Part shown: piece by piece, positions 1-8,901 of the stretch
How positions within the stretch are numbered: the first letter of the stretch is position 1
Layout of the letters: each line of letters begins with the position of its first letter
Assembly: GCF_022059845.1 (NCBI RefSeq)
Contig: NZ_CP091851.1
Span: 2,728,001-2,792,000 of the forward strand
Reading direction: 5' to 3'
Length of the DNA: 64,000 nucleotides
DNA from: Terrirubrum flagellatum
GTDB lineage: Bacteria > Pseudomonadota > Alphaproteobacteria > Rhizobiales > Beijerinckiaceae
The notes under the pieces: model-generated
The model's database searches: none
Seen by the model: only the letters and a program-made list of their open reading frames with translations
Told to the model about the DNA's origin: nothing
Position numbers and translations under genes: made by a program

Positions 1-1
1 C

Positions 2-460
2 GTCTGGTCTGGCCGGCAGTCGCACAATCAGGTCAGGCTGTTCCATGATTGGACCGACAGGTTGACGCTCTTCGCCGATGGTCACGACATTCCGCCCGAT
101 ATTCGGGCCGATCTGGCGCGTCGCAACATACCTGTCGTCGAGGGCCGGCTCACCGGGATCCCCCGTCACAAGGGCCATCGCGCCACCGTCAAGCTCGATA
201 CCGGCGCCGATGTCGCGGTCGACATCCTGTTCGCGCATCCGCGCAACAAGCCGTCCGCCAACCTGCATGAATCACTGGGCCTCGCCACGGTCGATACGCC
301 TAGCGGCATCGCCCTCAAGGTCGATGAGCGCCGCGAGACCAGCATGCCCGGCACCTACGCCGCCGGCGACCTCGCCAACCCCGGAATGCCCTCGGTCACC
401 ACGGCATCATGGCAAGGCGCGATGGCGGGCATCTTCGCCCAGCAGTCGATGCTGGTTTGA
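2..460 (+). CDS. Thioredoxin-reductase-like FAD/NAD(P) oxidoreductase, 3' end only
   Basis: The frame is already open at base 2, so only the last 152 residues are present and the true start lies outside the window. The C-terminus carries TYAAGDLANPGMPSV, the FAD-contacting GxYAAGD motif of the thioredoxin reductase/AhpF superfamily, followed by the helix TTASWQGAMAG that packs at the dimer interface in this fold. The redox CxxC, if the protein has one, would lie upstream. Many relatives of this size lack the cysteines and are annotated only as NAD(P)/FAD-dependent oxidoreductase. An 89-base gap separates it from the ketosynthase gene downstream. Confidence 0.8.
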   Translation, partial: VWSGRQSHNQVRLFHDWTDRLTLFADGHDIPPDIRADLARRNIPVVEGRLTGIPRHKGHRATVKLDTGADVAVDILFAHPRNKPSANLHESLGLATVDTPSGIALKVDERRETSMPGTYAAGDLANPGMPSVTTASWQGAMAGIFAQQSMLV

Positions 461-549
461 GAGCACCAGTTGACGCGGGAATAGGTTCGCCAATCCGAGC
501 TTGATGGCCCGGCGAAGTTCGCCGGCGAGCCGAATTGATAGAGGTATTG

Positions 550-1851
550 ATGCGACGGATTGTTGTTACGGGCATGGGAGCGGTTACCCCGCTCGCTGCG
601 GATGTCAAAACATCCTGGTCGCGTCTCCTGGCCGGCCGCTCCGGCATCCGGAGGCTTCCCGACGTTGTGGTGGGAGACTTGCCGGCGAAGGCCGGCGGCG
701 TCGTGCCTTCGCGGCAAGAGGATCCGGACGCTGGCTTCGATCCGGATGCTACGCTGGCGCCGAAGGATCAGCGCAAGGTAGACCGGTTTATTCTCCTCGG
801 GCTCGCGGCTGCGCAAGAGGCGTTGACACAGGCAAATTGGAAGCCTGGCTCCGAAACCGAGCGTCTGCGCACAGCCACGATCATCGCGTCAGGCGTTGGC
901 GGTTTCCCGGCCATCACCGAGGCGGTGCGCACGGTGGACTCGCGCGGCGTGCGCCGCCTGTCGCCTTTTACAATTCCGTCCTTCCTGGTGAACCTCGCGG
1001 CTGGCCATGTCTCGATCCGCCATGGCTTCAAAGGCCCTCTCGGCGCCCCGGTGACGGCATGCGCGGCCGGCATCCAGGCGATTGGCGATGCGGCTCGTCT
1101 TATCCGCGCCGATGAAGCCGACATCGCAGTGTGCGGCGGCGCGGAAGCGTGCATGAACATCGTCAGCCTCGGCGGCTTTGCCGCTGCGCGCTCTCTTTCC
1201 ACCGGCTTCAATGACAAGCCGACCGAGGCCTCGCGTCCCTTCGACATGGCGCGCGATGGTTTCGTCATGGGCGAAGGCGCCGGCATTCTCGTCATCGAGG
1301 AGTTGGGCCATGCGCTGGCGCGCGGCGCAAAGCCGATCGCCGAGCTTGTCGGCTATGGCACGACCGCGGATGCGCACCACGTCACGTCCGGTCCTGAGGA
1401 TGGCGACGGCGCGCGCCGAGCGATGGAGATCGCGATTGCCCAGGCGGGGATTTCGCCGCGCGAAGTTCGTCATCTCAACGCGCACGCGACTTCCACGCCG
1501 GTCGGCGATCTGGGTGAGATTGCAGCGATCAAAGCGCTGTTCGGTTCCGACGGCGCAATTGCCGTCAGCGCCACAAAATCGGCGACCGGGCACCTTCTCG
1601 GCGCGGCCGGCGGACTTGGCGCCATCTTCGCGATCCTCGCGCTGAAGCATCAGATGGCGCCGCCGACGCTCAATCTAAGCGCCCCCGATCCGGCCGGCGA
1701 CGGGATTGATTTTGTCGCCAGCGAGGCTCGGTCGATGGCGATGGAGTACGCAATCGCCAATGGCTTTGGCTTCGGCGGCGTGAACGCAAGCGCGCTATTT
1801 AAGCGCTGGATGAACGACATGCCCAGCACAAGCGCTGGAGCGAACGAATGA
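550..1851 (+). CDS. Beta-ketoacyl-ACP synthase II family (FabF-like), 433 aa
   Basis: This is a condensing enzyme of the thiolase fold that joins malonyl-ACP to an acyl chain. The catalytic triad is intact: Cys171 in VTACAAGIQAIGD, His312 in NAHATSTPVGD and His348 in SATKSATGHLLGAAG. I chose ATG 550, which gives the canonical start MRRIVVTGMGAVTPLA with GAGG six bases upstream; an in-frame TTG at 535 is less likely. It is followed 70 bases later by a short-chain dehydrogenase. That pairing could supply a ketoacyl reductase step, but there is no acyl carrier protein or fabD in view, so it is not the housekeeping fab cluster. It may serve a specialised lipid or polyketide. Confidence 0.88.
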   Translation: MRRIVVTGMGAVTPLAADVKTSWSRLLAGRSGIRRLPDVVVGDLPAKAGGVVPSRQEDPDAGFDPDATLAPKDQRKVDRFILLGLAAAQEALTQANWKPGSETERLRTATIIASGVGGFPAITEAVRTVDSRGVRRLSPFTIPSFLVNLAAGHVSIRHGFKGPLGAPVTACAAGIQAIGDAARLIRADEADIAVCGGAEACMNIVSLGGFAAARSLSTGFNDKPTEASRPFDMARDGFVMGEGAGILVIEELGHALARGAKPIAELVGYGTTADAHHVTSGPEDGDGARRAMEIAIAQAGISPREVRHLNAHATSTPVGDLGEIAAIKALFGSDGAIAVSATKSATGHLLGAAGGLGAIFAILALKHQMAPPTLNLSAPDPAGDGIDFVASEARSMAMEYAIANGFGFGGVNASALFKRWMNDMPSTSAGANE

Positions 1852-1921
1852 TCCAACTCTCTCGCGCCTCATGACGGTTCGTCTCCCGCACCAAATCAAC
1901 ACCAAGAAAGAGAAGGCAATC

Positions 1922-2737
1922 ATGAACAAGAATAGTCGTGGCGTCGCCCTGGTGACAGGCGCGTCCTCTGGAATCGGTCACGCCACTGCCAGGGCCCTGC
2001 AAAATGCTGGCTTTCGCGTGTTCGGTACGAGCCGCCGCGCAGCCCCCACGACATCGGACGGCATCACGATGCTAACCTGTGACGTGACCGATGACGCATC
2101 CGTGGCGAAGTTGGTCGATGAGGTTCTCGCCAAAGCCGGACGCATCGACTTGCTCGTCAATAACGCCGGCATTGGCTTGCTGGGCGGCGCGGAAGAATCC
2201 TCGGCCGCCCAAGCTCGGGCGCTGTTCGATGTGAACGTCTTCGGCGTTTTGCGCGTGACCAACGCTGTCTTGCCTGCCATGCGCCGTCAAAAGAACGGCA
2301 GGATCGTCAACCTGAGCTCGGTGTTGGGCCTGATTCCGGCGCCCTACTCCGCGCTCTACGCCTCCACCAAGCATGCCATCGAAGGCTATTCCGAATCTCT
2401 CGATCACGAACTACGCACCTTTGGTATTCGGGTTGTGCTGGTCGAACCCGCCTACACCCGGACGGCGTTTGAAGAGAATCTCGTAAAGCCAGACCGAGCG
2501 CTTGACATCTACAACGCTGCGCGCGCCGGCATGAACGGCATCCTGCGCAAAGCGATTGAAGCGGGCGATGCGCCCGAAGTCGTCGCCGGGGCGGTTCTGG
2601 AAGCAGCGACCGCGTCCAATCCGAAGCGCCGCTATGCAGCGGGGAAAATGGCGCGTCAGGTGAGTTTACTGCGCCGTTTCGTTCCCGCATCCGCATTCGA
2701 CAAGAGCTTGCGAAAGCAGAACGGGCTGCCGGTTTGA
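1922..2737 (+). CDS. Short-chain dehydrogenase/reductase (SDR), 271 aa
   Basis: This is a classical SDR. TGASSGIG (residues 12-19) is the dinucleotide loop, NNAG (80-83) stabilises the sheet, and the catalytic residues are Ser133 and Tyr146xxxLys150. ATG 1922 is preceded by GAGAAGG at good spacing, so I preferred it to the in-frame ATG at 1871. The absence of an acidic residue at the end of strand 2 and the basic SRR there (37-39) suggest NADPH preference. It lies 70 bases downstream of the FabF-like gene on the same strand and could reduce its product. The substrate is unknown. Confidence 0.88.
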   Translation: MNKNSRGVALVTGASSGIGHATARALQNAGFRVFGTSRRAAPTTSDGITMLTCDVTDDASVAKLVDEVLAKAGRIDLLVNNAGIGLLGGAEESSAAQARALFDVNVFGVLRVTNAVLPAMRRQKNGRIVNLSSVLGLIPAPYSALYASTKHAIEGYSESLDHELRTFGIRVVLVEPAYTRTAFEENLVKPDRALDIYNAARAGMNGILRKAIEAGDAPEVVAGAVLEAATASNPKRRYAAGKMARQVSLLRRFVPASAFDKSLRKQNGLPV

Positions 2738-3010
2738 GTTGATATCCTGCTAGCCGACGCGACGGCAGCGGCCAACACTCACTTAGCCTGGGTCACATCG
2801 GCCAACGCCGGCCCCCACAGCCCGCCCTGGATCGTTAGGCCGGACTGGTCCGGAGATTCAATCGGATGGCGAACGGGTGGCGAGCAATATTTCATCGCAG
2901 TCCGCGAAATGTATTCCGTCCTGACGCCTTCTGAACAGGCGGCGTACGACCGGGCTTTCCCGATCCCGACGAAATGGGACGGACATTTTGATCGAGGTCG
3001 AAGAGGATAG
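2738..3010 (+). pseudogene. Possible remnant of a small hypothetical protein gene
   Basis: Directly after the SDR stop, and in the same frame, 90 codons stay open until TAG 3008-3010 with protein-like composition. The translation includes RPDWSGDSIGWRTGGEQYF and later SEQAAYDRAFPIPTKWDG. This resembles small rhizobial proteins built around IGWRxGxGE and an acidic helix. No usable start codon precedes the conserved part in this frame, so the 5' end is lost, frameshifted or never existed. The opposite-strand frame at 2858-3100 is less convincing. From 3011 to 3239 I see no gene. Confidence 0.3.
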
Positions 3011-3239
3011 GAAGAAGAACAAGCGGTTCAGACCATTGATACCTGCTCCCGCTCTGGGCGCGGACTTCCGTCTTTCAATCGCTTGCGAGATTTGCGGCAA
3101 GCGCCAATTCCGGTCACTCGCGATGTCTCCCCGAAGCGGACCTTCAATGAGCGCCTAGCAGCCGGACAAAGCGCTTAGCGAACAGAGTGCTTACTGCTTC
3201 AGAAATATTGGCAGGACGCGCGCCGCTCGATTCGTCCCT

Positions 3240-4139
3240 CTACATTGGCGTTGCGGCCCCTACCCCCGACGCGACGCCGATGCTGGGAATGCCATGCTGG
3301 TAGCCATGGGTGAGCGCAAAACCGTTGCACATCCCGGGGGGCGCTGGCGCCCAGCCGAATTGGAACAGCGTGAAACCATAGCCCACGCCGGCCTCGAACC
3401 CGAACATCGATACTCCGCATACTCCGAAGAATGACGCCTTGCTGATGCTGACGCCACCGAGCCCGCGCACGACGCGGCCGCCGCCAGAGGGATCGCTGGG
3501 AAGCGAGATGTCAAACCCGAGCGGCGAGCCTTGGCTCGCCATGGCCAGTCCCCCACGGATGACAACGTGAAAGCTCTCGCCGCCGTCTTCGTTCGTGATA
3601 TCGAGATGCGCAACGAAGAGGCCTTTATCCTTCCAGCCCACATCGATCATCGCGGAGTTGCCAATTTTCCACGTTGTCGGTGTGAACGGCGCCCCAAACG
3701 ACGATCCGCCAATTCCGCTTCGCGTCGCGCCCGTCACCCCATTGAGCCGCATCGACAGCGCCTGTGCTCCTGTAAACGGCGCAATCATCTTGTCCGGGGC
3801 CGGCCCCAAGCCAGGGCACGGCGGAATCGCATACCCACGCGACTGCAGGTTTCCGATGAGGCTGTGTATGGTCTCTCCCCGCGGACCGACGAGGCCGTCC
3901 GCCTTGAGGCTGCTGACCTTCTGATAGGTCGTGATCGCTTCGATTGTCCTTGGGCCGATAAAGCCATCAATCTCGAGCGGGCGCGTGCTTGCCATGCCTC
4001 GGCTGCTGTTGAAAGCCACGAGCAACGTTTGGACCAGCTTGACGTCGTCGCGATTGTTGACGGCGTTAAGCCCGACCATCGCCTTCATATCGAGAAGCAG
4101 CGGGGAGGAAGCGCCTTGAGCGCAAATCTCAGGAATCAT
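3240..4139 (-). CDS. Peptidoglycan-binding domain protein, about 299 aa
   Basis: The N-terminal ~80 residues contain a PG_binding_1-like repeat: LEIDGFIGPRTIEAITTYQK followed by ADGLVGPRGETIHSLI. The DGxxGPxT/R pattern is typical of the three-helix domain that docks proteins on peptidoglycan or is used in phage-tail-like and secreted proteins. The remaining 200 residues are glycine-rich and unrecognised. I preferred ATG 4139 because AGGGG sits eight bases upstream; an in-frame ATG at 4226 would add 29 mostly hydrophobic residues. It is transcribed convergently with the SDR region and divergently from the first kup. No catalytic domain is visible. Confidence 0.7.
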   Translation of the reverse strand: MIPEICAQGASSPLLLDMKAMVGLNAVNNRDDVKLVQTLLVAFNSSRGMASTRPLEIDGFIGPRTIEAITTYQKVSSLKADGLVGPRGETIHSLIGNLQSRGYAIPPCPGLGPAPDKMIAPFTGAQALSMRLNGVTGATRSGIGGSSFGAPFTPTTWKIGNSAMIDVGWKDKGLFVAHLDITNEDGGESFHVVIRGGLAMASQGSPLGFDISLPSDPSGGGRVVRGLGGVSISKASFFGVCGVSMFGFEAGVGYGFTLFQFGWAPAPPGMCNGFALTHGYQHGIPSIGVASGVGAATPM

Positions 4140-4411
4140 CTGAATGGCCCCTGGAAGTATCTGATAAAACACCGGCCAAAGTCCGGGCCAAAGGCGCCTT
4201 TGGGTCAAGAAGGCAAGAAGCCGCATCTGTTGGGCAAAGTAGCAGGCTGAGAACCGGAAGGTCCCGTGAGCTTATAAGGCCCGGTCTCGTTCCCCATGCG
4301 CCACTAAAGGTCGGGACGCCGATGTAGCAATTTTCAAAAGCTCATCGCAGACTGGGCGCCTATTCGCGCTGTCTGGATAGCGCGAGCAGACGCAGCAAAT
4401 GGGGCCTGCCA

Positions 4412-6331
4412 GTGTCGAATTCGCCAACCGTCGACAGCCGCCACTCTGACGGCAATGGCCGCGTCCTGCCCCTCGCTACCACTCTGGGAGCTTTGGGCGT
4501 CGTCTATGGCGACATCGGCACCAGCCCGCTTTACGCCCTAAAGGAAGCCGCAAAGGCAGGCGCCCGCGGCGGCGTTCTCGCGCCCGACACCATAATGGGG
4601 GTGGTGTCCCTCATCTTGTGGGCTTTGGTGCTCATCATCTCGATCAAATACGCCGTACTCATTCTCCGGGCCGATAACCGTGGCGAAGGTGGCATCGTCG
4701 CACTGTTAGCGCTCCTGCATGCCCGGAACGCCCAACCCGGCACCTGGCGCGCGCATTTGCTCGTCGTGGGACTTGTCGGGGCAGCGCTTCTCTATGGAGA
4801 CGGCGCGATCACCCCAGCGATCTCGGTCCTCAGCGCAATCGAAGGGTTAAAAGTCGATGCGCCGGCATTGGCGCCAGCGGTGGTGCCGATCACCATCGTG
4901 ATCCTCATCGGCCTGTTCATCATGCAGAAAAAAGGAACCGGCTTCATTGGCCGAATCTTCGGACCGGTAATGCTCGGCTGGTTTGTCGTCCTTGCAGCGC
5001 TCGGCATTCACGGTATCGCCAAGGCTCCAGGAATTCTCGCGGCGCTGAGCCCGCTATACGCATTTAATTTCCTGATTCACGGAGATATTCACACAAGCTT
5101 CGCAATCCTCGGCGCAGCGTTTCTTGCGGTGACCGGCGGCGAAGCGATGTATGCTGACATGGGACATTTTGGTCGACTGCCGATCCGGCTCGCCTGGTTC
5201 GTTGTTTGCCTCCCCGCGCTGGTGCTCAATTATTTTGGACAGGGGGCGCTGCTAATTACCGATCCCAGCGCGATCGAAAATCCATTCTTCCAGCTCTCGC
5301 CCGACTGGCTCCATTACCCTCTCGTCGCGTTTGCGGCTGTAGCCACGGTCATCGCTTCTCAGGCAATCATTTCAGGCGTGTTTTCCCTGACCCAGCAATC
5401 CATCCAACTAGGATTCCTGCCGCGCATGCATATTCGTCACACGACGAGCGACGCTATCGGACAGATCTATGTGCCACTCGTGAACTGGCTACTTGCCGCC
5501 GGCACGCTCGGCGCCGTGCTCGCTTTTGGAACATCGGATGCGCTCGCCGGCGCTTATGGCATTGCTGTTTCGCTGTTGATGGCTATCACGACACTGCTTG
5601 CCGCGCTGGTCGCAATTCAATGGGGGTATTCGCCGGTTCTGGTGATTGCGGTAAATGGCTTCTTCTTCGTGATCGACGCGATCTTCTTTGCAGCGAACTC
5701 CGTGAAGCTGTTCGAAGGCGGCTGGTTTCCGCTGTTGCTTGCGGGGTTCGTTGCGTTCCTGATGCTAACTTGGCGAAGCGGCGTCAAACTGGTCGAGCGC
5801 GCGCGCGCAAAGCTTCGACAGCCGGAAGAAGACTTGATCGAGACGGCGGTCAACAGATGCCATTCAAGATTGCCAGGTACGGCTGTTTTCCTGGCTTCTG
5901 CGCCCAACGGCGTACCGTTGGCTCTAACGCAATTCGTGAAACACAATCACGTCCTTCACGAACGAGTTCTGCTAGCGACAGTGCAGATCGAGGAATCCCC
6001 CCGCATCGCCGATGAGGAGCGCGCCAAGGTGCATGAAATCAGCCCCGGCATCACGCGGGTCATCCTGCACTACGGATTTATGCAGTATCCGACAGTATAT
6101 GAAGGTCTGAAGCTTGCCTGCCAGCAGGGCAAACTGCAGGGAATCGAGCTCGGCGAAGTCACATATTATGTCGGTCGCGAAAGCATCATCCCGCGAGAGA
6201 ACATTCCCGGCATGTGGGTTTGGCGGGAAGGAGTTTTCGCCTTTCTCCAACGCAATGCGGAACGCACCGCCGCCTTTTTCGACGTGCCAACCGGACAAGT
6301 GGTGGAGTTCGGGACAGAGATTGAGATTTAG
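4412..6331 (+). CDS. kup: Low-affinity potassium transporter Kup (paralogue 1), 639 aa
   Basis: This is a KUP/HAK/KT family proton-coupled K+ uptake protein of the inner membrane. The family signature GDIGTSPLYA lies at residues 33-42 after a short cytoplasmic tail, and about twelve hydrophobic segments follow to residue ~460. The C-terminal cytoplasmic part ends in VVEFGTEIEI, like other Kup proteins. The start is GTG 4412; the nearby ATG 4399 is out of frame. Its codon choice is less GC-rich than that of the second Kup at 14966-16816, so the two are unlikely to be a recent duplication. No regulatory gene is adjacent. Confidence 0.95.
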   Translation: MSNSPTVDSRHSDGNGRVLPLATTLGALGVVYGDIGTSPLYALKEAAKAGARGGVLAPDTIMGVVSLILWALVLIISIKYAVLILRADNRGEGGIVALLALLHARNAQPGTWRAHLLVVGLVGAALLYGDGAITPAISVLSAIEGLKVDAPALAPAVVPITIVILIGLFIMQKKGTGFIGRIFGPVMLGWFVVLAALGIHGIAKAPGILAALSPLYAFNFLIHGDIHTSFAILGAAFLAVTGGEAMYADMGHFGRLPIRLAWFVVCLPALVLNYFGQGALLITDPSAIENPFFQLSPDWLHYPLVAFAAVATVIASQAIISGVFSLTQQSIQLGFLPRMHIRHTTSDAIGQIYVPLVNWLLAAGTLGAVLAFGTSDALAGAYGIAVSLLMAITTLLAALVAIQWGYSPVLVIAVNGFFFVIDAIFFAANSVKLFEGGWFPLLLAGFVAFLMLTWRSGVKLVERARAKLRQPEEDLIETAVNRCHSRLPGTAVFLASAPNGVPLALTQFVKHNHVLHERVLLATVQIEESPRIADEERAKVHEISPGITRVILHYGFMQYPTVYEGLKLACQQGKLQGIELGEVTYYVGRESIIPRENIPGMWVWREGVFAFLQRNAERTAAFFDVPTGQVVEFGTEIEI

Positions 6332-6687
6332 CCCGAGCACATAGCGAGTAGAGCGCCACTATTCGCCGCGCTTAGCGTTCATTATTATGAAATTCTGGCA
6401 GGGCGTCGAAGACTCGGCTGTGGCGACTAGATTCCGAAGCTGAAGTCATTTGCGCGGCTTTGCCGCGCCGCAAACCGCCCTCCTCTGCTTATTTCGTGAG
6501 CGGGCGCCCACGATCTCATTCTGGTGTTGAGCAGCCGCACGGCCATTGCAACGAATGTCTTAACTATCCCGGCGTGCGCTATGCTCCGGGATAATTGTAC
6601 CGGCGCGACGACCATTTCAAATAATGTTGTACGGATTGCGAAGCCTTCCGAGGGGCATCGCTTTGGATCGTTTCGAAAGCTTATGCG
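6332..6687. other. Intergenic, one hairpin, no convincing gene
   Basis: No gene is supported here. The only clear structure is a perfect 7-bp stem GCGCGGC-TTT-GCCGCGC at 6452-6468, about 120 bases after the kup stop. It could end kup transcription but has no T-run. A 92-codon minus-strand frame (6427-6705) overlaps it and lacks a ribosome-binding site or recognisable motif. Confidence 0.4.
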
Positions 6688-6921
6688 ATGCAGGCATTTT
6701 CTCATTTTATGTCTGCTTTCAGGCGCGGAGGCTTGTCTATTCGCGAAACCGCTCGATCGATTTTTGTCGCGGCGGCGCTGCTTTTCGGCGCGGAGCTCGC
6801 CGCTGCGCTATTTACAAAGCTCTCGGCGTGCTCTGTTGCGCGCTTTATCTACGCGGTTGCGATGGCCGCGCTTGGCGAGAACGTCAGTTTCGGCGCCGCG
6901 TGCGCATTTACGCCGCTCTAG
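6688..6921 (+). CDS. Hypothetical small membrane protein, 77 aa
   Basis: An ATG-initiated frame encodes a small protein with a basic N-terminus, a hydrophobic stretch (SIFVAAALLFGAELAAALFT) and a second hydrophobic section FIYAVAMAALG. Codon third positions are moderately GC-biased in this frame. There is no strong ribosome-binding site. An alternative start is the internal Met8. I do not recognise the family. It stands alone between kup and the ABC operon on the opposite strand, so context does not help. Treat it as a candidate only. Confidence 0.35.
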   Translation: MQAFSHFMSAFRRGGLSIRETARSIFVAAALLFGAELAAALFTKLSACSVARFIYAVAMAALGENVSFGAACAFTPL

Positions 6922-7149
6922 CTTCTGATCACCGCTCGACCCTCTGCCGGCGGCGCATAAGCAATACAATCTCTGCGCATCGGCGGCCACCGAGCAGTAG
7001 ATTCATCCGTCAAGTCGACGCCATTCCTTCTCGGCGGCTCGAGCGCGATCATCTCCTATCATCTATCCGACCCGAACCAACTCCCCTCCAACCGACCGAG
7101 CGCCGGAACCTCGCCTGCCTCGCTAGCTGCGCAAACCGAGACTTCTGGC

Positions 7150-7482
7150 TTACCGTGGGCGCCCTTCATTTTTCGACATTGAGGGCGCTTCGAGAAGCTT
7201 GGTGAGACACTCGGGTAACGGCTTGTTGTCAGTTGAACCGAGTTGCGGCGTAGAGGGCGGTGAGCAACCAAATCGATATCGCCGAGCTCTGATCAACAAT
7301 CGAAGACTTGCTCGACGAAGCCAAGCCGCCCGGCGACCAAGCCATATGAACGCGCGAACGCCGACGATTTGGTTACGGAACAGAAAGAAACCGCTTCTCT
7401 GCACCATCGCGGCCACCCGAATAAGCACTCGCGCGAGCAGCCGTTGGACTTTCGCTAACGATTGATGCTGAAAACGATTCAT
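7150..7482 (-). CDS. Hypothetical basic protein, 110 aa
   Basis: The ATG at 7482 is preceded by GGAGG with a five-base spacer, the strongest ribosome-binding site in this stretch. That is the main reason for calling it. It lies 75 bases downstream of the ABC ATPase stop on the same strand, so it could be a third gene of that operon. The product is arginine-rich with a hydrophobic middle (GFFLFRNQIVGVRAFIWLG). The codon bias is weak and no family is recognised. The segment 6922-7149 between the two hypothetical frames shows nothing I can name. Confidence 0.35.
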   Translation of the reverse strand: MNRFQHQSLAKVQRLLARVLIRVAAMVQRSGFFLFRNQIVGVRAFIWLGRRAAWLRRASLRLLIRARRYRFGCSPPSTPQLGSTDNKPLPECLTKLLEAPSMSKNEGRPR

Positions 7483-7557
7483 TTCCGCCTCCCGCAGGCA
7501 GAACGCTCATGTCATTGCCGATGCCCTGTTTCTCGGGGCGCCGACAGCGAACTGGAG

Positions 7558-8889
7558 CTATCGCGGATTCTCGAGACTGAGCGCGCCCGCCGCTTCGTCG
7601 TAAGCGAAGAACTCGGCATAACGCGCCCAGTTGATCACGGTGCGGATGGTCGTCTCCGCGGACTCTTCCGACATGTGATCCTCCAGTTCGTCGCGGAAGC
7701 GCGCCAGCGGCGCGCGATGCGACGGCCGCTCGTCGAGGACGTGCTTAATGTGGGCGGCAAGCGGGACATAGGTCGAGAGATGATGCGCGAAGAGCGTCTT
7801 GCGTTCATCGACGCCGGACTCGGCGAAGCGCCGACCAGCGTCGGTCAACTTCAGGTCGCCCTCCGCTAATTCAGCGAAGCGGAGAAGCTGCAAGACCTCC
7901 GCCACGGTCAGCAACTCGTCAGCCTCCATCTGGGCTCGTTCGGCGAGCGGTGGCAGATCGGCCTTGCCGTTGAAGGGCGGCCCGGCCAGCGTCTCCAGGG
8001 TGCCAGCCATAAGGTTCGTCGAGACGCGCGGCAGGATCATGCTGATGCCCGTTCCCGGGAATACGCCGTCGCGCGCCGGCGCTGCGGCGGCGGCCGGCGT
8101 CGTCATGCGCTTGTAAATGTCGTCGACCAGCGCGCGGAAGTTTGGCGACAGCCGGTCGCGAGGCCGCGGCAGCTCCACCTTCACCTCCGCGACGACGCGA
8201 CCCGGATTCGACGAGAAGACGAGGATGCGGTCGCACATCAGCACCGCCTCCTCGATGTTGTGCGTCACCATGAGGATCGAGCGGATCGGCATGCGGCCCT
8301 CGCACCAGAGGTCGAGAAGGTCGGTGCGCAATGTTTCGGCCGTAAGCACGTCGAGCGCCGAGAACGGTTCGTCCATCAGCAGGATCTTCGGATGAACGAC
8401 GAGCGCGCGCGCGAGTCCGACGCGCTGCCGCATGCCGCCGGACAATTCCTTAGGATAGGCGCTTTCGAATCCGTCGAGGCCGATCAGGTCGATCGCCGCG
8501 AGCGCGCGCTTGCGCCGCTCCGTCGCTACGACGCCCTGCGCTTCAAGCCCGAGTTCGACATTCTCAAGGACCGTCAGCCAAGGAAACAGGGCGAAGCTCT
8601 GGAACACCATGGCCATGCCGTCAGCGGGGCCGTCGACAGGGCGACCGCCCGAAAGCACCTGTCCGCTGCTGGCCTGCATCAGGCCGGAAATGATGCGCAA
8701 CAGCGTTGACTTGCCCGATCCTGAGCGGCCAAGCAGCGCGACAATCTCATGGTCCGACAGCGTCAGATCGACATCTTCGAGCACGAGAAGATCGTTCGCG
8801 CCGCCCTTGTGATAGAGATGGCGCACGTTCTGAACGGAGACGAGCGGCGCTGAGGCGGCCGTCGCCGCGTTGGTCAGATGCTGGTTCAT
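7558..8889 (-). CDS. ABC transporter ATPase, nitrate/sulfonate/bicarbonate type with AAA-associated C-terminus, 443 aa
   Basis: Residues ~15-260 form an ABC ATPase of the NrtD/SsuB/TauB group, with Walker [10 protein letters not shown] (54-62), signature [15 protein letters not shown] and Walker [13 protein letters not shown]. Residues ~285-443 are an extra domain that matches the AAA-associated C-terminal domain found fused to this transporter class; it looks like a winged-helix regulatory module. Its stop is followed by unrelated sequence, and the permease gene lies 12 bases upstream, so the two form an operon. No periplasmic binding protein is nearby, so the substrate is not known. Confidence 0.92.
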   Translation of the reverse strand: MNQHLTNAATAASAPLVSVQNVRHLYHKGGANDLLVLEDVDLTLSDHEIVALLGRSGSGKSTLLRIISGLMQASSGQVLSGGRPVDGPADGMAMVFQSFALFPWLTVLENVELGLEAQGVVATERRKRALAAIDLIGLDGFESAYPKELSGGMRQRVGLARALVVHPKILLMDEPFSALDVLTAETLRTDLLDLWCEGRMPIRSILMVTHNIEEAVLMCDRILVFSSNPGRVVAEVKVELPRPRDRLSPNFRALVDDIYKRMTTPAAAAAPARDGVFPGTGISMILPRVSTNLMAGTLETLAGPPFNGKADLPPLAERAQMEADELLTVAEVLQLLRFAELAEGDLKLTDAGRRFAESGVDERKTLFAHHLSTYVPLAAHIKHVLDERPSHRAPLARFRDELEDHMSEESAETTIRTVINWARYAEFFAYDEAAGALSLENPR

Positions 8890-8901
8890 TGGAATCTCCT
8901 C

